A DNA stretch of 64,000 bases from NCBI GenBank assembly GCA_026874595.1, contig CM049310.1, positions 17,524,058 through 17,588,057 of the forward strand. The letters are read 5' to 3'. Within the stretch, counting starts at the first letter, position 1; each line of letters opens with the position of its first letter. Position numbers and translations under genes: made by a program. A model generated the notes under the pieces. The model was not told the origin of the DNA. It saw only the letters and a program-made list of their open reading frames with translations, and did no database searches. Source of the stretch: Sipunculus nudus. Taxonomy: Eukaryota; Annelida; Sipuncula; Golfingiida; Sipunculidae. Of this stretch, positions 33,647 to 47,258 are shown one piece after another.

Positions 33647-36160
33647 TAATAGTTTTTTTTCAAATAATTAGAACAATTCTGACATGAAACCAACATTATA
33701 AATCAGTTTATGTTTGGTTACTATGACAACCTGTTAATTGGATACCGAAATGTTGCAAGTCTTCTGCCCCACTTGGCATCTGGTAATCACAATAAATCCA
33801 AGAAGTGACGAATTCGGTATAACTTTTGGGAAGCCGTTCTCGAGCAAATTTGTATATTTTTTTTACACCAGATAGCACCACCGAAAAAGGTGCCCCAAGT
33901 CCTTTTCTAATGGTAATATGTTGTCAAGCAATACTGGGTAAAGAAGGAACTTCACATATGTTTTATTGCAGAATGTCGATCCTCTATCAGTGTTGGTCGG
34001 AAAATTGATTTCCCTCAACGGAATCACATTTCTTTATTTTTCCTTAAAAGGTGAAGTATATGCATGCCATTTCAGATTCGTGGTTAGATTAAGATTATCA
34101 TTTCAGGGATTATCGTTGATTCTCCGTATTGCTTTTTCAAACATTAGAAAGGTAGACAATAATGCTTGTATTTTACAAGATTAAACACCCTTATTTTCCT
34201 TCTTTGATAACACATAGCGAAAGAGAGTTCTATGACAATATTTAGTGTAATTGTTGCTCGACAGATGTCGTTCAGTGCTGGTTTTCGATCAGTGCCACAG
34301 AAATTGGAAGCTCAATCGAAATTTAAGATACTCATCATCACATTGTACAGCAACAAATATGAACCATGAGCGTAACTTCTGCTAATTGGTATTCTACCAG
34401 CTTTGGTTAGTATTTACCACTCTAGAGCAAGCCTACCTAAAAAATCATTATTTTAATGTTTATACATTAATGTATATATGTTTGGGGTTCTGAATTTTAA
34501 CAGAATCTTAAATTTACTTTTCTAACAATTTCAGTTGTATACTCAGGTGCTATATAACTATTTCAATTGAATATTTAGGTGCCATATATAAATATTTAAG
34601 GAATACCTTATATTGTCCTCTCATCGTTTCACATGAATAAATTAGATATGTTATACCTATTCATAGCCCATTTACGTTATATTTTACTTGTTGTATTGGA
34701 TTTTTTTTTCTTGCGATAGACCCAGCTGGTGCTGATCTAATGTGGGAATTACCTGTGCAATATTATCATATGCATGTTTTGTTGTATTTATCTTTGTTTT
34801 AATTACTTGTATAACATAAATTTAAAATAATCATAGTTATCTCATCCGAGTGCAAAACCGGTATATATATTTTCAATGCAGTTGTATAAATGTAAACCAA
34901 AACTACTCTTCTTGTCAGCCATCTTGAGAAAAGGACCACTATGGAAATAAGTTTTTAAATATGTACACGTATCTGTTTTTGCCAAATAAAGTAATAATTA
35001 TAATTCAATGACTTATTATTTAGCTTTATATTAATGTTCATTGTTGTCTATATCACGCTTTTATTAATATTAAAATTGACACTTCAATCTTTTCCCGATA
35101 TAAATTGAAGTTTCCTTTTCAACGGAAAAAAATAAACCTTGTACTAATAGGATTTGGGGTTATAGTCTTGAAACTGCTTATTGGATGGATCAAATAGTGC
35201 ATTTTTTAAATATTGTAGTAATATTTAGATATAAAACATGTATAATATTGGATCAGTAGATAAACCATTAAAAAGAAGTCTCTTTATGGGGTCTTTTATA
35301 AATTCAAACATTTGTGAAGAGGTTTTGTAAGGTATGTTACCCTTAATTTTAAAATGAAAAGAGATTCCAATTTCCCAAAATGTTATGCTCCAAGTAAAAT
35401 AAAATCTTCTAGGTGATGGAAGGACGACATGCAAGCACACTATCCTCCGCCAGCCGACATTATTGATTTTTTTACATGTTCCTCAGCTTTAGAGGAAATG
35501 TCAGTCCAAGGCAGGTAAGCAAAACTGTGATCATACTGCAATGTAATATTCTCACCAGGTGGTGCCCGGAACAGTTTATCTAATAATACTCACCACCCAC
35601 GTTGAATTATATTCATGCAGGATTGACAGTCAACATCCGGCGCTACATGAGGTATTGTGCATCCAGACTTCTAGAGAATACCTAGAGCGTCATTAAAAAT
35701 ATATTTACCCATTGTGTATTACAACTTCCCTCATGATGAGGGGAGGCTGATTGGAGTTAATGAGTTTATTTATATACCGATATTCTTGTCCCGATTTTCT
35801 TCTAATTTTTTTTTTCGGATGGAGGACTGGGCTTTCCTTGTTTACACATCGGCGAAGAGATTTCTTCTTGCCTAATTTTCCATCTCTCTCTGTTTGCGCT
35901 AGTTCTACAATATGACTGTTTAAAGACATCTGGTCAAAGTCAGAATAATAGCCACAGGTTTGCACCTAGTATTTGTTTTGACCTTGACCTGATTATTAAG
36001 TTCGTAACCTACTTGGCCTATTATCGCTCAGTTGCAGGTGACGAAAGCTTCATTTTCGATCGCTCGGTGATTGTAGACCTCTAGTCTTGTATGTGTTTAA
36101 CTGGCATCAAAACAGGCTTTCTCGCGCGTAGTAGCTTTATTCGAGACTTCGATTTATATA

Positions 36161-36211
<51 letters not shown>

Positions 36212-37640
36212 ATTTCATATGATAAGACTTTTTTGCAACCATAAAAATATCGTCTGATAAGAAATATATTCTTATTGTGACTGAGAACATTTTTCTCATG
36301 ATCAGATGCTATACCTTGTGCTTATAAAGTATTTATCTGCTTATGAATCAAGAAAAATTGTTTCCTATACTTTTCTCAACTATAACGAGAAAAATTTTTT
36401 CTCCCCACTCCCTAGAAAATGTTCTTTCAATCAGAAAATATATCTTTAAACAAGAATGTTTTCCTGAACAGTCTTGTTGAAAGAGCTGTAGTGATAAGTG
36501 ATGACCGCATTAACAATAAAAGGAGCCTTGAATGATTATCGGACCATCTAGAGTTTACACTTAGAACGACTGTGATGGTAACCTTTTATGCCTTGAACTA
36601 GTTGTCCACATATACCATATGAACAAACTGAGATTTAATATATTGATTTAGTATAATTTAGTAAACTTAGCATAATCTGCATTTATAAATAATCAAAATT
36701 AGATTAGTTTAGTTACTTTAAATATATTCACTTTTGCGGTTGATACGTGTTGGTTTAAAACTGAATTCTATCACAAATTGAGCCACGTTACGGTGATACT
36801 CCGACACCTTTAAGTGAGATATTCCTTATATTGGTAATATTTAATTACATCCTTCCTTCCTTTTATATTCCACCACAAGGCACCATGCAAATATTGGTTC
36901 TTTCACTGGTTGTTTGCAAATAAAAGCCTTCTTGAATGATATAATTTTATGAAGTTGTTAATATGAATGCACTCAAGAAAATTTCATACGTGTTAAACTA
37001 GTATTTATATTTATCATATAAATATTTGGTCCGAACACTGGGATGTAGGATCTATTGTCTAGTAAGTAGTTACCGTCACTTAAAGGGCCTTCTCTCATCA
37101 GCAGAAACGGTCGTAATGATGACAACACCAATCTGTCTTAATGATCCTTAAAGTACACGGTCTGTCCACTTCTGGCAGGAGCAAAGGGAGATTTCACTAT
37201 AACTAATTTTACATAGAAGTTTTATTATCTTTTAGACCTCCACACAGTAAAACATGTTCAAACCAGATATGATTATTTATAAGTCTATCCTTATAAAAAA
37301 ATACAAGTTACAGCTTTTGTTGCTGAGTTTTGAATATAATAAACAAGCCAACATCAATTAATTATAGATCTTTTTTGTCTACCATTAAGCAGGGATGATA
37401 ACGTTTTTGCTTTTTGGATAAAACTTTCTTCATACATTTGCGTACGTCCGACGCTGTCTTCCGACTCCAAGCTTCGGCCGTCCCTCAAATATTTTTTTTT
37501 TCTACTAAAATACAAGACTGGACTTTTTATCGTGTCCGGCGGGACATGAAAAACCTGTGCCCTGCAATACCAAGTAATACTTCTGTCGAGAAGTTTATCT
37601 ACAGACATTACCGTGCACTAAAATTTAGGTGTGTCGCAGG
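33647..37640. other. Non-coding stretch
   Basis: Holds a (TA)n run at 36,155-36,209. No gene, RNA or paired repeat was recognised in the rest. Confidence 0.45.
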
Positions 37641-37669
37641 GAGCACTCCGATGCTAATTACCAGTTATG

Positions 37670-38010
37670 TATAGGACTCGAGTCCGCAGTCGCCTCCACT
37701 GTATTAGGGACTCCGATTTTGTACTCTGATTCAAAGGTAAGGACTCGAGAAATCAGGCTGAGTCCATCTGGAGTCTCATATATTATAAAGATTTATGTTT
37801 ATGTGCGAAATACAAACAGAATATTACATAATAATAACACGATATATATACCAAGCTGAAAATGTCCATTTTAAATTGTTTTTTAGGATATTTGTACTGG
37901 ACTGGGACTCGTTCCAAATGACACGGACTTTAAGAAGGTGGACCTTCACTCAAACCTCGAGGATTGTAGTCGAGTGGCTTGGACTCGGACTTGCACTCGG
38001 ATCGTTTGGA
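37670..38010. repeat. GGACTCG-rich repeat-like region
   Basis: Many GGACTC/GAGTCC words in both orientations (37,674-37,690, 37,710, 37,741, 37,763, 37,900-37,910, 37,970-38,010) within about 340 bp. Such clusters occur at the ends of some hAT-like elements, but I could not define ends or a target duplication. Confidence 0.4.
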
Positions 38011-38159
38011 CTCGACATCATTACTGGTTATAACCAAACACATTGGTATATTGTGCTTTTTTTATGTCAATGTTGGTTAGGTGTCGTAACCAAACTGTAA
38101 TATAAACATATTTATTTCACATGGATTATACAAATAGTTATTATAAGTAATCTAGGCAC

Positions 38160-38325
38160 TCTCCATAGCTCAGGTGATGGCGTACGATAGTGTCTGGAGG
38201 TCAAGGAAACCGAAGAACCCAGAGAATACCACCGGACGAGCCACTACAACCCACTCTCGTGGCCACGCCGGGGATCGAACCCCTCGGCTGTGCAGACCTC
38301 GGCTGTTTAGTGTGTACTAAACAGT
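38160..38325 (+). repeat. tRNA-like interspersed repeat (SINE-like)
   Basis: Plus strand begins CCATAGCTCAGGTGATGGCG, which resembles a pol III A box. The right part contains GGGATCGAACCCC, whose reverse complement GGGGTTCGATCCC is a good B box. Between them are CCGAAGAACCCAGAGAATAC and CCACCGGACGAGCCACTAC. It ends in a TGTTTAGTGTGTACTAAACA hairpin. The A and B boxes are on opposite strands, so it is probably a compound repeat rather than a functional tRNA gene. Confidence 0.45.
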
Positions 38326-38329
38326 AAAA

Positions 38330-40217
38330 TGCCACCAGATGATTCATCTCTTTCAGCTAGAACAAAGGCAGTGCTTAATACCACTGAACAGCTCTGGCCT
38401 TTGGCCGGGATAAAGAAATTGCCTGGTTCACAATGGAAATTATTCCTCATAATACCAAAATATAAATATTCGTTTCACGGAGATTTCCCTAAATCTCCAT
38501 TTAGTTTCATCAAAATTCGTTTATAATTTTCGAAGTAACGATGCTGACAAACAAAACAAGCAAGTGAACAACTACGCAATAGACCAAAACAACAAAGAAC
38601 CAACTAGAAATCTGCATTCTAAGAAATACAAGCCTCCTCCTTTTAGGATGCTCTTCAACCTGTGTTTACACTCACTTTTTCGGTCCATATTCCGAGGTTC
38701 GTTCGTGCATAAGTGGCTTTACATTTGTAAATATTCCTTGATGACCTTTCTGAATCCGGATCATGTGCCGGATTCACAACAGAATCTACCAGAAATGCCC
38801 GGAACATAACATGAGAATGCGTCAGTAATGTTGTGAACAAACACACAAACACACACATAAATACCCCCTCCGGGGGCAACAATAAAACCTCCTGACTGAG
38901 GTATTATAAGAAGTAACGGGAATTGTAATATTTTCTATTCTACAACAATGAGCTACCAAAATATAATGATATATTGTATATAATGCACATATATTGAAAA
39001 CAATTCCTACCAATGGCTCTGTAGATAATAGCTACCATAACAGATACTCTCTTGATCTTTATTGCACGTTTCAGTTGAAATTACATATGGTTAGTTTATC
39101 AATTGATAAACATTATAATTCATTCAATTTTGTGGACATATCGCACCAGGCTCCCCGTTATAAGAGCACATAACTGTTCATGAAATCGTTTGTATGATAG
39201 AATGAAGCGTTGGATTTTTTGGAGAAAATTTGAAAAATAACATGATTTCACAAAAGTAGAACCAATATCGGCAAATTGATTTATCTGGCTAAATAGGAGA
39301 TAGTTGTATTTGTAATATTATTTAAAACAATTTTTATCAAATACTTATACTGTCCTGGATATATGACAATATCTATTACACATAATGAAATTTGATGTTC
39401 TCCGTCTGATGACTGTTATCAGACAATCTAGCTGATAAAGTTTTGGTCACAGTCTCTGAAACCTAGACAAAATATTGGCTAATATCTGATGACATTATAG
39501 ATGACAATAAGCGTCGGGAGTATCGTTTTCTACTATTTCTCATATTACGGTTAACCGTCTGGACCAAGTGAATGAATGCATGAAAGTTGGTGGATGGTAT
39601 GCGTACTTGAAAATTGTTTGGTACCTTTTTCATTGATATAAAAATCTTGTTAAGCTAGTTTCATGTTTGTTTTGAATATTGTTTTTGTTTCAGTGCATAT
39701 GTTTGCACAAACAAAAGTAATATTTATTTAACTTCTTCTTTTAATTTGCAAATAAGAGGGAATCGCCCGTTACTCCAGTGATCTTGTGACGTGATAACAT
39801 GGGCATATTAGGGATGTACCCCATTCAATGGACAGATTGTTGTTTTGAGCATATACGTTCCTGGTTCAGGCACGTTTCACTTTACAAATATTTTTTTTAT
39901 TCAGTGGCAAATACCATTACTAACGACCTCGACGGCCACCTACACCTGGACATATCGCCAAAAAATGATTAAAAACCATTGCAGAAAGTGGAAATTGCGG
40001 AATGTTAGGTACATTACCTGATTATGATATAAATATAATTCATTTACGGCCTGGTAGACAGGTACATCGCACATACATACGTGGCTCACGGCGTCCCTAG
40101 CAAGGGACCATTGTTATCCTCCCTGGATGTTGATATCACGTAATGTGACGTACATGAGGCGAATAGTCGGCAGCTCTTGATTATTGGTTCTGTGAATACT
40201 GTGGTTGTCTTCTTATT
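38330..40217. other. Non-coding stretch
   Basis: AT-rich, with a short CCCCCTCCGGGGGC palindrome near 38,863. No gene was recognised. Confidence 0.45.
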
Positions 40218-40280
40218 TGCGGTGGTTTCAAATTCGCGATATTAACGGTCGCTCTCTGACCGCGAAATTGAAACCACGCA
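40218..40280. repeat. Short foldback of 63 bp
   Basis: TGCGGTGGTTTCAAATTCGC pairs with GCGAAATTGAAACCACGCA, and the interior holds a second stem CGGTC/GACCG around a 7-base loop. The whole could fold as one hairpin. Confidence 0.65.
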
Positions 40281-43200
40281 GTTTTGAATGCATATTTACC
40301 TGGCCATGATCGTTAATTTCAGAAGCTGCCAATAGTTGCCGACAGTTGAGATTAATGTTCAGCTACGTAGTTATGTCCATCGAGCCTGGTGCATATACTT
40401 TAAGTGATTCGGGGAGAATAACGGGACCCATTTAAAATAATATCGGTCGGCTTAGATGCAAAAACCGTGACCCTTTGCAAGGATGTGCTGACCCGGTGGG
40501 CGCGCCAAGCAGTTATGTTTAAAAAATTCGTGTATGTGTACACAGGCTAGAAGACATCCAATGCCGCTTAAAATGGATATTGAGTAGAAGGTACTCTTTC
40601 ACATTGTGCCGTATTAAGTTTTTGTCAATGAATAAAATTTGCCACAAAGTAGTGAACGTTGCCACTCGGGTAGCGCCACCTTGTAACTGTATAAATTACT
40701 AATTCTGTCACTACCGAAATCATGACGCGCCAAACGATGTTTGATTGGCTAGTGATGACGTGAATTTTGAATATATTTGAAAGATCACAGTTCATTATGG
40801 GGTCAAATTGCGGGATATGAGTTGTTTTAAATGAGCCTTGGCCCTGAACTAATTACCACCAGCGGGGTCAATGCTTTCCGCACGTGTCCGCTCAGCCGTC
40901 AGTGACTGTTCGCACATACAATATCCGGTTCGAGAAAAAGTAGATCTAGATAATAGTGAAATCCGCGGTTTATGAAATAATTTGGTCATTACAGTCTATA
41001 GTTTCATATTTGGTATATAATATATACTACTAGACTAATGATACAGCGCGAAAAAGGAACCCCGTGAAACTTTTAAAAATACAAAAACCGCGAAAATTCA
41101 TCCCCGCCGATATAAAGACAATTACAGTATGAGTGCCTTTTCCCTGGCATGTCCATTTCATAGACTGGTGCTAACATATCTATATAGAATAGAATAGTTT
41201 CATATAAAATGGTTTTAATTTGTTTAAAGGACCTAAGGTTGTCTATTATTTAAAAACAAATAATTAATTTTGCATTTTTCTTTTTCTTAGGGGTAAAAAA
41301 AGTTGGCGTTCTTGGAAAAAATTATCACGAAAAATCAGGTGCATAGGAGTAGTGAAACGGTTTAAAGTACAGCTATCATGCTGAGAACGTGCTGAAAACC
41401 GACGTCTCCTGCTATACTTCAATTCTACACAATAGATGGCGCAGTATGAACTTAAAAGCCGTAAAATCCATTTGAGACCAATTTACATTTTCTTCTGGAA
41501 AAGCTCAAATTTAAATTCCTAAACTTTAATAAAAAAAGGTGTTTACCTGCTTGACATTTGTACATCTTACTTTCATCAACAATAATTACATAATGAAGAA
41601 CATACACAGCTTGACAAGGTGATAGTTCTGTCCCGTAGGACAAAATGGCGGCAAAACCAGCTATCATAAATCTCCATTACACGTCTCGTAGACCTAAGAC
41701 TTAACCTTATCTTCTTACGCTTACCAGCAGCGAATATTTATGGAATTGTTATGGCCTGGTATAAACAATATGGCAGCTTGAACGCCGATCAATAAATATG
41801 AACAGGAGATTTATATGTACTCCCGCGTCCCGTCAACACATGTTCAAGTCAGAGCTGTCGAGTCACTCCGCCATCTTGAACACTTCTTTATCTTTATTAA
41901 TCTAAATTTGATGCATGCTTTTTTACATCGCAAGATCATAGATTTTTATTAATATCCCCGTAAAATTGATGTTTAGTGGATCTTACAGCATTTGCGTGTA
42001 TAACGTAACAGATATTTTCTTCAAATATAATAATAATAACAGTAAGAGTATTGGGTTTAAATTTCCCAAGGTATGTTTAGAACGCCGTGTCACTAACATC
42101 ACTTTTTATTTTATTTCCATATATCAAATACAATTTAAATTATAAACTGAAATGGAGAAAGTGATACCATGCACTAGTTTTGTTATTCAATACGGATTAA
42201 GATAAAGATAATTTCAGCCTCTGATTTATTCTCTGAAATATCAGCTATTCTTGTTCGGATGTGCGTGCTACGTCATCAAATCCTGAGTGCCATCTTAACT
42301 GTTATTTACGCAGGTTATTCCATTCCAGTCAGTGTCAATCATAAATGGAATAGATCCCTATCAGGAAAGATCGTTTTTCTCTACTTGTCATAAATGCAAG
42401 GGCGGCTATATTAAAAAAAAAAAAGTTATAAACTCTTTTAAAAATGAATCCGTGGATGTCCCAGCCTAATTTACAGCCAGACAGAATAAACTTTGGAAAA
42501 TGCAGTTAACACCTGTGGCTCAGTTTGTGCTGGACATAGAGGCCTCTGAATACACTCGGTAAGGCATGCTATGTAATCCCATTGGGGTATTTACGCCAAA
42601 AATGTTCAAGTCATCCGTGTTTCCTCCTTGACGATATGAAATAATACACTGCTTCTGTTGTCACGGTCTGCGTGAAGCTTGAAGGCGCCGCGCCAGGTCC
42701 CTACAGGCTGTCTACAGACAGCCATAGTTACTTGTCATACTATCTCAGCCGCTCTCCGTGATAGAATTAAGCTGGCCTTTTTCCGAGCGCGTCACAGTTA
42801 ATGAACGCTCGTGTTTGAAACAGGCTCAGTCACGCTGTCATAATTTATAAATGGCCGGTCAGTAATAATAGTTCCAGTATCTCGGGATGGTTGTCGGTAT
42901 TTGTTACATTTTTTATTAACGGCGTATTCACTCGTTACTTGGATAATTTATTGGGACACAGACCTTGTATGTTGTTTTACTGTTTTGGAATATACTACAC
43001 AGGACGAACATCGATCATGAAACCAACATCGAGTTATCAAGGTTTTCACAAAAGCAAATGTCAGTTTAAAAGTCTCAACAGTTTATAATATAAAATCGAA
43101 AGTAACAATATTGCTGCTATGGTGTAAAACCGGTATTTTAAGAGACCTATGCACATTTCATGTATATTAAATATACATAAAATACAGCGTATTCTCCGAA

Positions 43201-43700
43201 GTCTGTCAATGTTCGTTCTATAATGATACTATATATGATAGACAGTACCGTCATCACCCAATTAACGTCTGTAAAAAAGTGTATTTTGGCTGTCACTACA
43301 GTCACTATGTCTTATCCAAGTCTTTGAAAAAATCTACATTATAAATTTATGTATTTTATTTTAGCTATAAAAAGTGTCTTTTCACTTAATTTACAACGTT
43401 ATTAAGCTTCTGATGCAGAGAAAGCTTTAAGTGCACTAAATGATATTTAGTCAAAAGTCCGCACATAAGTTCTTTTAGTGCCTTTTCCAGTCTGATCGTT
43501 ATCCCTTACGTGATCACGTGATAGGATTTTTGTTCCACCGGATTTGAAATGATCTCGGCTGATTGTCTCAGCCCCTGAGTCTCAGTCCGACATCACCCCG
43601 TGTTATTAAAATTAAGGATGCTGATGCTGGCATCACTGGGGTTTTCTGAAAAAAAAATTCATAAAAATGATTGTATTCAATTTTAAGTCCTTGAATCCAT
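40281..43700. other. Non-coding stretch
   Basis: A block at 40,950-41,130 with CCGCGGTTT...ACCGCGAAAATTC wording may be an interspersed repeat. No gene was recognised in the rest. Confidence 0.45.
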
Positions 43701-43704
43701 GTGA

Positions 43705-43812
43705 TTACGTATATACATATATTCATATATACAAATATCCGTATATACATAAAAACATATACGTATATACATAAATTCATATATACATATATACATATGT
43801 ACATATATATGT
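43705..43812. repeat. ATATACAT-type tandem repeat
   Basis: Imperfect 8-10 base repeats (ATATACAT, ATTCATAT, GTATATACATA). It translates on the minus strand as a repetitive Tyr/Ile/Met run, a by-product. Confidence 0.75.
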
Positions 43813-45025
43813 ATTCCCAAAATTTAATTAATTAACCTGATATTGCTTTCTCACATTTCTGTACAACCACTAATATCTCTTTAATCAGTATACTCTCTGG
43901 TACAAAAAAAAAATAAATTGACCTCTTATATGAGGAAATCAATATTCTTTATATATCAGTCATGTACCTTCGTCCAGAGTCACGGGTCAGAATGACCTTT
44001 GCTGAGAAGAGATCATAAAACCCGGACTAGCATACGAGTCCCGCGGGTTGAAAGATTATCACACCCCCCATCGAGGGTACTGGATGGACCAAAATAAAAC
44101 CGATTGAGCGTCCCTCCTGGGCGGTGAATGCAACAGCATTAACCATAAAGCCCGTTCTAAGAACTACTTCATCTTGATGTTTTATTTACCAAAGTTCGCG
44201 TAAAGACGGTACTTTGATACTACGCGGTCGTCGTCGAGTATTGTGTCAAGACGAGATGTTTCCCAAAGGAGTCTGCTTGGTAAGCTGCGGCAGTTCTTGT
44301 AGGCGAAGGACATCCGGACGACCAAGTTAATGTATTAGTTGTCCCAGCTCGCACGTACAGCAATATACTCCCGTGCCTACGCCTGTTACTCGACCCAAGC
44401 ATTCAAAGTTACGTGCATTTTTAACCAAAAGGTAATCTACAGTGCATTCCAAGCTCATCCCTCAAATCTTCATTCGGTAGTTAGTATCTACACGGATATT
44501 ACTCTAATTAAATAAAAGGTCATATAACGCGCCACTATGGTAACGCTTCATTGATAAAGCGGGAAGAAAGTGAAAGCATAATGAAACCTATTATTTAATA
44601 AGAGTACACGGATATATGCAATATGTCCAGCATGCATTATCTAATATTGAATTACAGCTGATCAAAGCCCACATCATCGGCACCACCAGGAATCTTCAAG
44701 AGACTGGATAAATGGAAATGGGTTATAAATGAAGTGATCCTTTTATTATTATTGGTGTCGTCTCTTAATGGCCACACCAATAGCACATACTAGTACTAAA
44801 GCGATACAAGTGCTATATTCATGTGATTTCTGCTATGAGGTAGATCTGACCATGAACCGAAATTGTTATTCAAAAACAACTTTTCATAATTAACAAAAAA
44901 AATTGTACCTTACACCTTTCAGTATGGCTGAAAATTCTTTATGAAGATGAGATTTAAATTATACCATAAATTTCCTGGAAAGGTTAAATAATTTTGGAAC
45001 TAAGGGTTTGTCAAAAAATGTATAA

Positions 45026-45027
<2 letters not shown>
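43813..45027. other. Non-coding stretch
   Basis: Slightly more GC-rich at 43,980-44,400, without a recognisable gene or repeat. Confidence 0.4.

Positions 45028-45081
<54 letters not shown>
45028..45081. repeat. (TA)n microsatellite
   Basis: About 26 TA units running directly into the palindrome that follows. Confidence 0.9.
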
Positions 45082-45082
<1 letters not shown>

Positions 45083-45096
45083 CGAAGGAAAAAATC

Positions 45097-45170
45097 AAGA
45101 GTGACGCCTTTTAGATAGACTAACTAGTTTATTATTAGATTAGTTAGTCTATCTAAAAGGCGTCACTCTT
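45097..45170. repeat. Perfect 30-bp-arm palindrome
   Basis: Arms 45,097-45,126 and 45,141-45,170 are perfect inverted copies (arm core GAGTGACGCCTTTTAGATAG) with a 14-base loop. Weaker pairing continues outward (AGCGAAGG left, CTTTCGCTTC right). The right side goes on to CTACAGACTAACACGGCTAT. It is probably the end of a mobile element copied in inverted form. Confidence 0.85.
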
Positions 45171-45219
45171 TATATTTACTTTCGCTTCAACTACAGACTA
45201 ACACGGCTATACCACTGAT

Positions 45220-46540
45220 ATAATATATACATGTATAATATAATAAAGAATATTTGCATTTGCATATGGAAAAATATATGTTTATATATAAATATTTACA
45301 TATAAGTAATTTTTCAAATAATCATATCAAAGTTCATAAAAATGAATGAACGTGCAAGTAACAAAGTTACACATTTATATAGCAACTATACTTTTTCAAA
45401 TCAATCCCTCTCTCTCGTCATGAAGACAGGATTCCGCAATAAATTTATCAAACCAAAGTTTTGTACGTGGATGTAGAATTGATTTATACTGATAGAGATT
45501 TATTTTAGATTTTTTTAAAATACCCTTTTTGTAGAGAACCACAAAACTAATCAAAACATGGATCAGCTTATTGAGAAATTTCTATTCGTGATACGAGCAG
45601 CGGTTGAGAAGATATCGCAAAGCTAGTAAAGGGTATCCGCTGGCTACACATAATTGATATAAATCGATAGTTTAATGCTATTTAAAGCGTTCTGGAAATA
45701 TTTACGTCGCACAATGTCCCGCCTAGGGTACCCGCAGAAAAGCGCCCCCTGGGGTGAAGGAGGCAAACCTCAGCAGCCAACACCGCCCCTGAGACATCTT
45801 TATCCAGTTAGCTTGTCTTTTAGGTTACTATCTCACTGCCCCCTGCAGGACAGTCGAACAATGAAGAGAATTGCTATATCGGGTGAAATTTCTTCCATTA
45901 GGAAAATAAAAATAAAAAAATAATGTTCGGCGATTGCTGTATCTGTTAAATTAAATCTTTTTAAGTATAAGTCTATACACTTTACCTGTTATATGTGGTT
46001 TGATTGATGGAATTAATTCAAGGTAATTATGTCCCCTTAACAGAAATTAGAATCTTTGTGTTAGATAGTATTTAAAAATTCAGATTTAATCCTGTCATGC
46101 CTGGCGATTCGGGACCCCAGCTTACAGATGATGAAACAGAATTTGCTTGTGAGAAACCTAGCTTTGATGCCACCAAAAAAACCAATCAGACCCCCAGGAT
46201 ACAAATGTAACGTAGAAACATGTAACCAATTAATTAAAGCAAATAATTCAGATGCAAAAGCAATTAACTGATGCTCAAAAACAGTAATGGGTAGTGCTAA
46301 AGTCAGTCAATAACGGCTTATTAATAATAAGGTAAACATTATAATATGAACTCAACAGGAGAAAATATACGCTATATTTTAAAGGAATGTGTAATGTTTC
46401 CACTCAAGTTTCCTAACATAATCGAAAAATGTAACTTTTTTTCCATATCTTTACCAGCCCCACTAAGACAGAACATTAAAAATCAGGCCAAATGTACCTC
46501 GATGGAAACATTTCTGGAATGAGACTATGCTGGTGCAGGT
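45220..46540. other. Non-coding stretch
   Basis: No gene or paired repeat was recognised. Confidence 0.4.
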
Positions 46541-46599
46541 AGGCAGGGGCGGATCTGCGCTCCAAAAGCAGGGGTTACGCTATGCCAAACAATCGCTCC

Positions 46600-46855
46600 A
46601 CTGTAACCACTGCACGAAATCGCGGTTGTTCGTCAGGTTTTGCCACCAGGCAGTGCTGTCTCTGTGGAATTCCTTCCTCCATTATATTTAAACACCCCCG
46701 TTGGAATACACAGGATGCAACTGTAACCTTTCAGCACAGTCTCTATACTAACTTACTGGAGTGGCCTGAGGTCAGTTAATTATCCCCCACTGTTTGCAAA
46801 TTTACTCTCTTCTATTGCCGCACAACGAGCTCCGCATGGGCGCAGCCATCATTTT
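46600..46855 (+). repeat. Dispersed repeat, partner of 14.8 kb
   Basis: Plus-strand copy of the minus-strand repeat at 14,780-14,990 (AGTCTCTATACTAACTTAC, GTGGCCTGAGGTCAG, CCCCCACTGTTTGCA, GCCGCACAACGAGCTCCGCA). Confidence 0.65.
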
Positions 46856-46945
46856 TTACACGCTGAGCCAAAAAGATTATGTTTTACGAGCTCCGAATGG
46901 GCGCAACAATCTTTGTTTACACGCTGAGCCAATCGGATTTTATTT
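46826..46945 (+). repeat. Tandem duplication of about 60 bp
   Basis: Two units contain ACGAGCTCCG(C/A)ATGGGCGCA and TTTACACGCTGAGCCAA in the same order about 60 bases apart, directly after the dispersed repeat. Confidence 0.7.
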
Positions 46946-47066
46946 AACTTAGTTTCGGTTTGCTGGGTGTTTGGCTGCTTGCCAAACCTGAATACTCCTT
47001 CCATTTCTCACGGTGTGTGAGTGGAAGGTCCCCGGGAGGTCACGTGCTATGTTCAGAGCGTAGGGC

Positions 47067-47258
47067 GGATCCAGGATTTAGGAAAAGGAAGGGTTCATTC
47101 CAGGATGGCTAATGACAAAAACTTAAAAAAAAGTCCCGAGGTCTGGTGAAGGGGGGCGGGGAATCCAAGCCGCAAAAAGTTGTCTGAATATGCCTTAAAA
47201 AGATTACGGCGACTAAAACATGGGGGATCTGGACCCCATTGGATCCGCTTCTGGTACG
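47067..47258. repeat. Short element bounded by inverted GCGGATCCA words
   Basis: Left end GGGCGGATCCAGGATTTAGG, right end CCCATTGGATCCGCTTCTGG. The interior is GC-rich for this window. This suggests a small MITE-like element; no target duplication could be fixed. Confidence 0.45.

Noticed and set aside
40950-41130. Possible MITE with CCGCGAAAATT wording
   Set aside because: No matching inverted ends or target duplication could be defined by eye.
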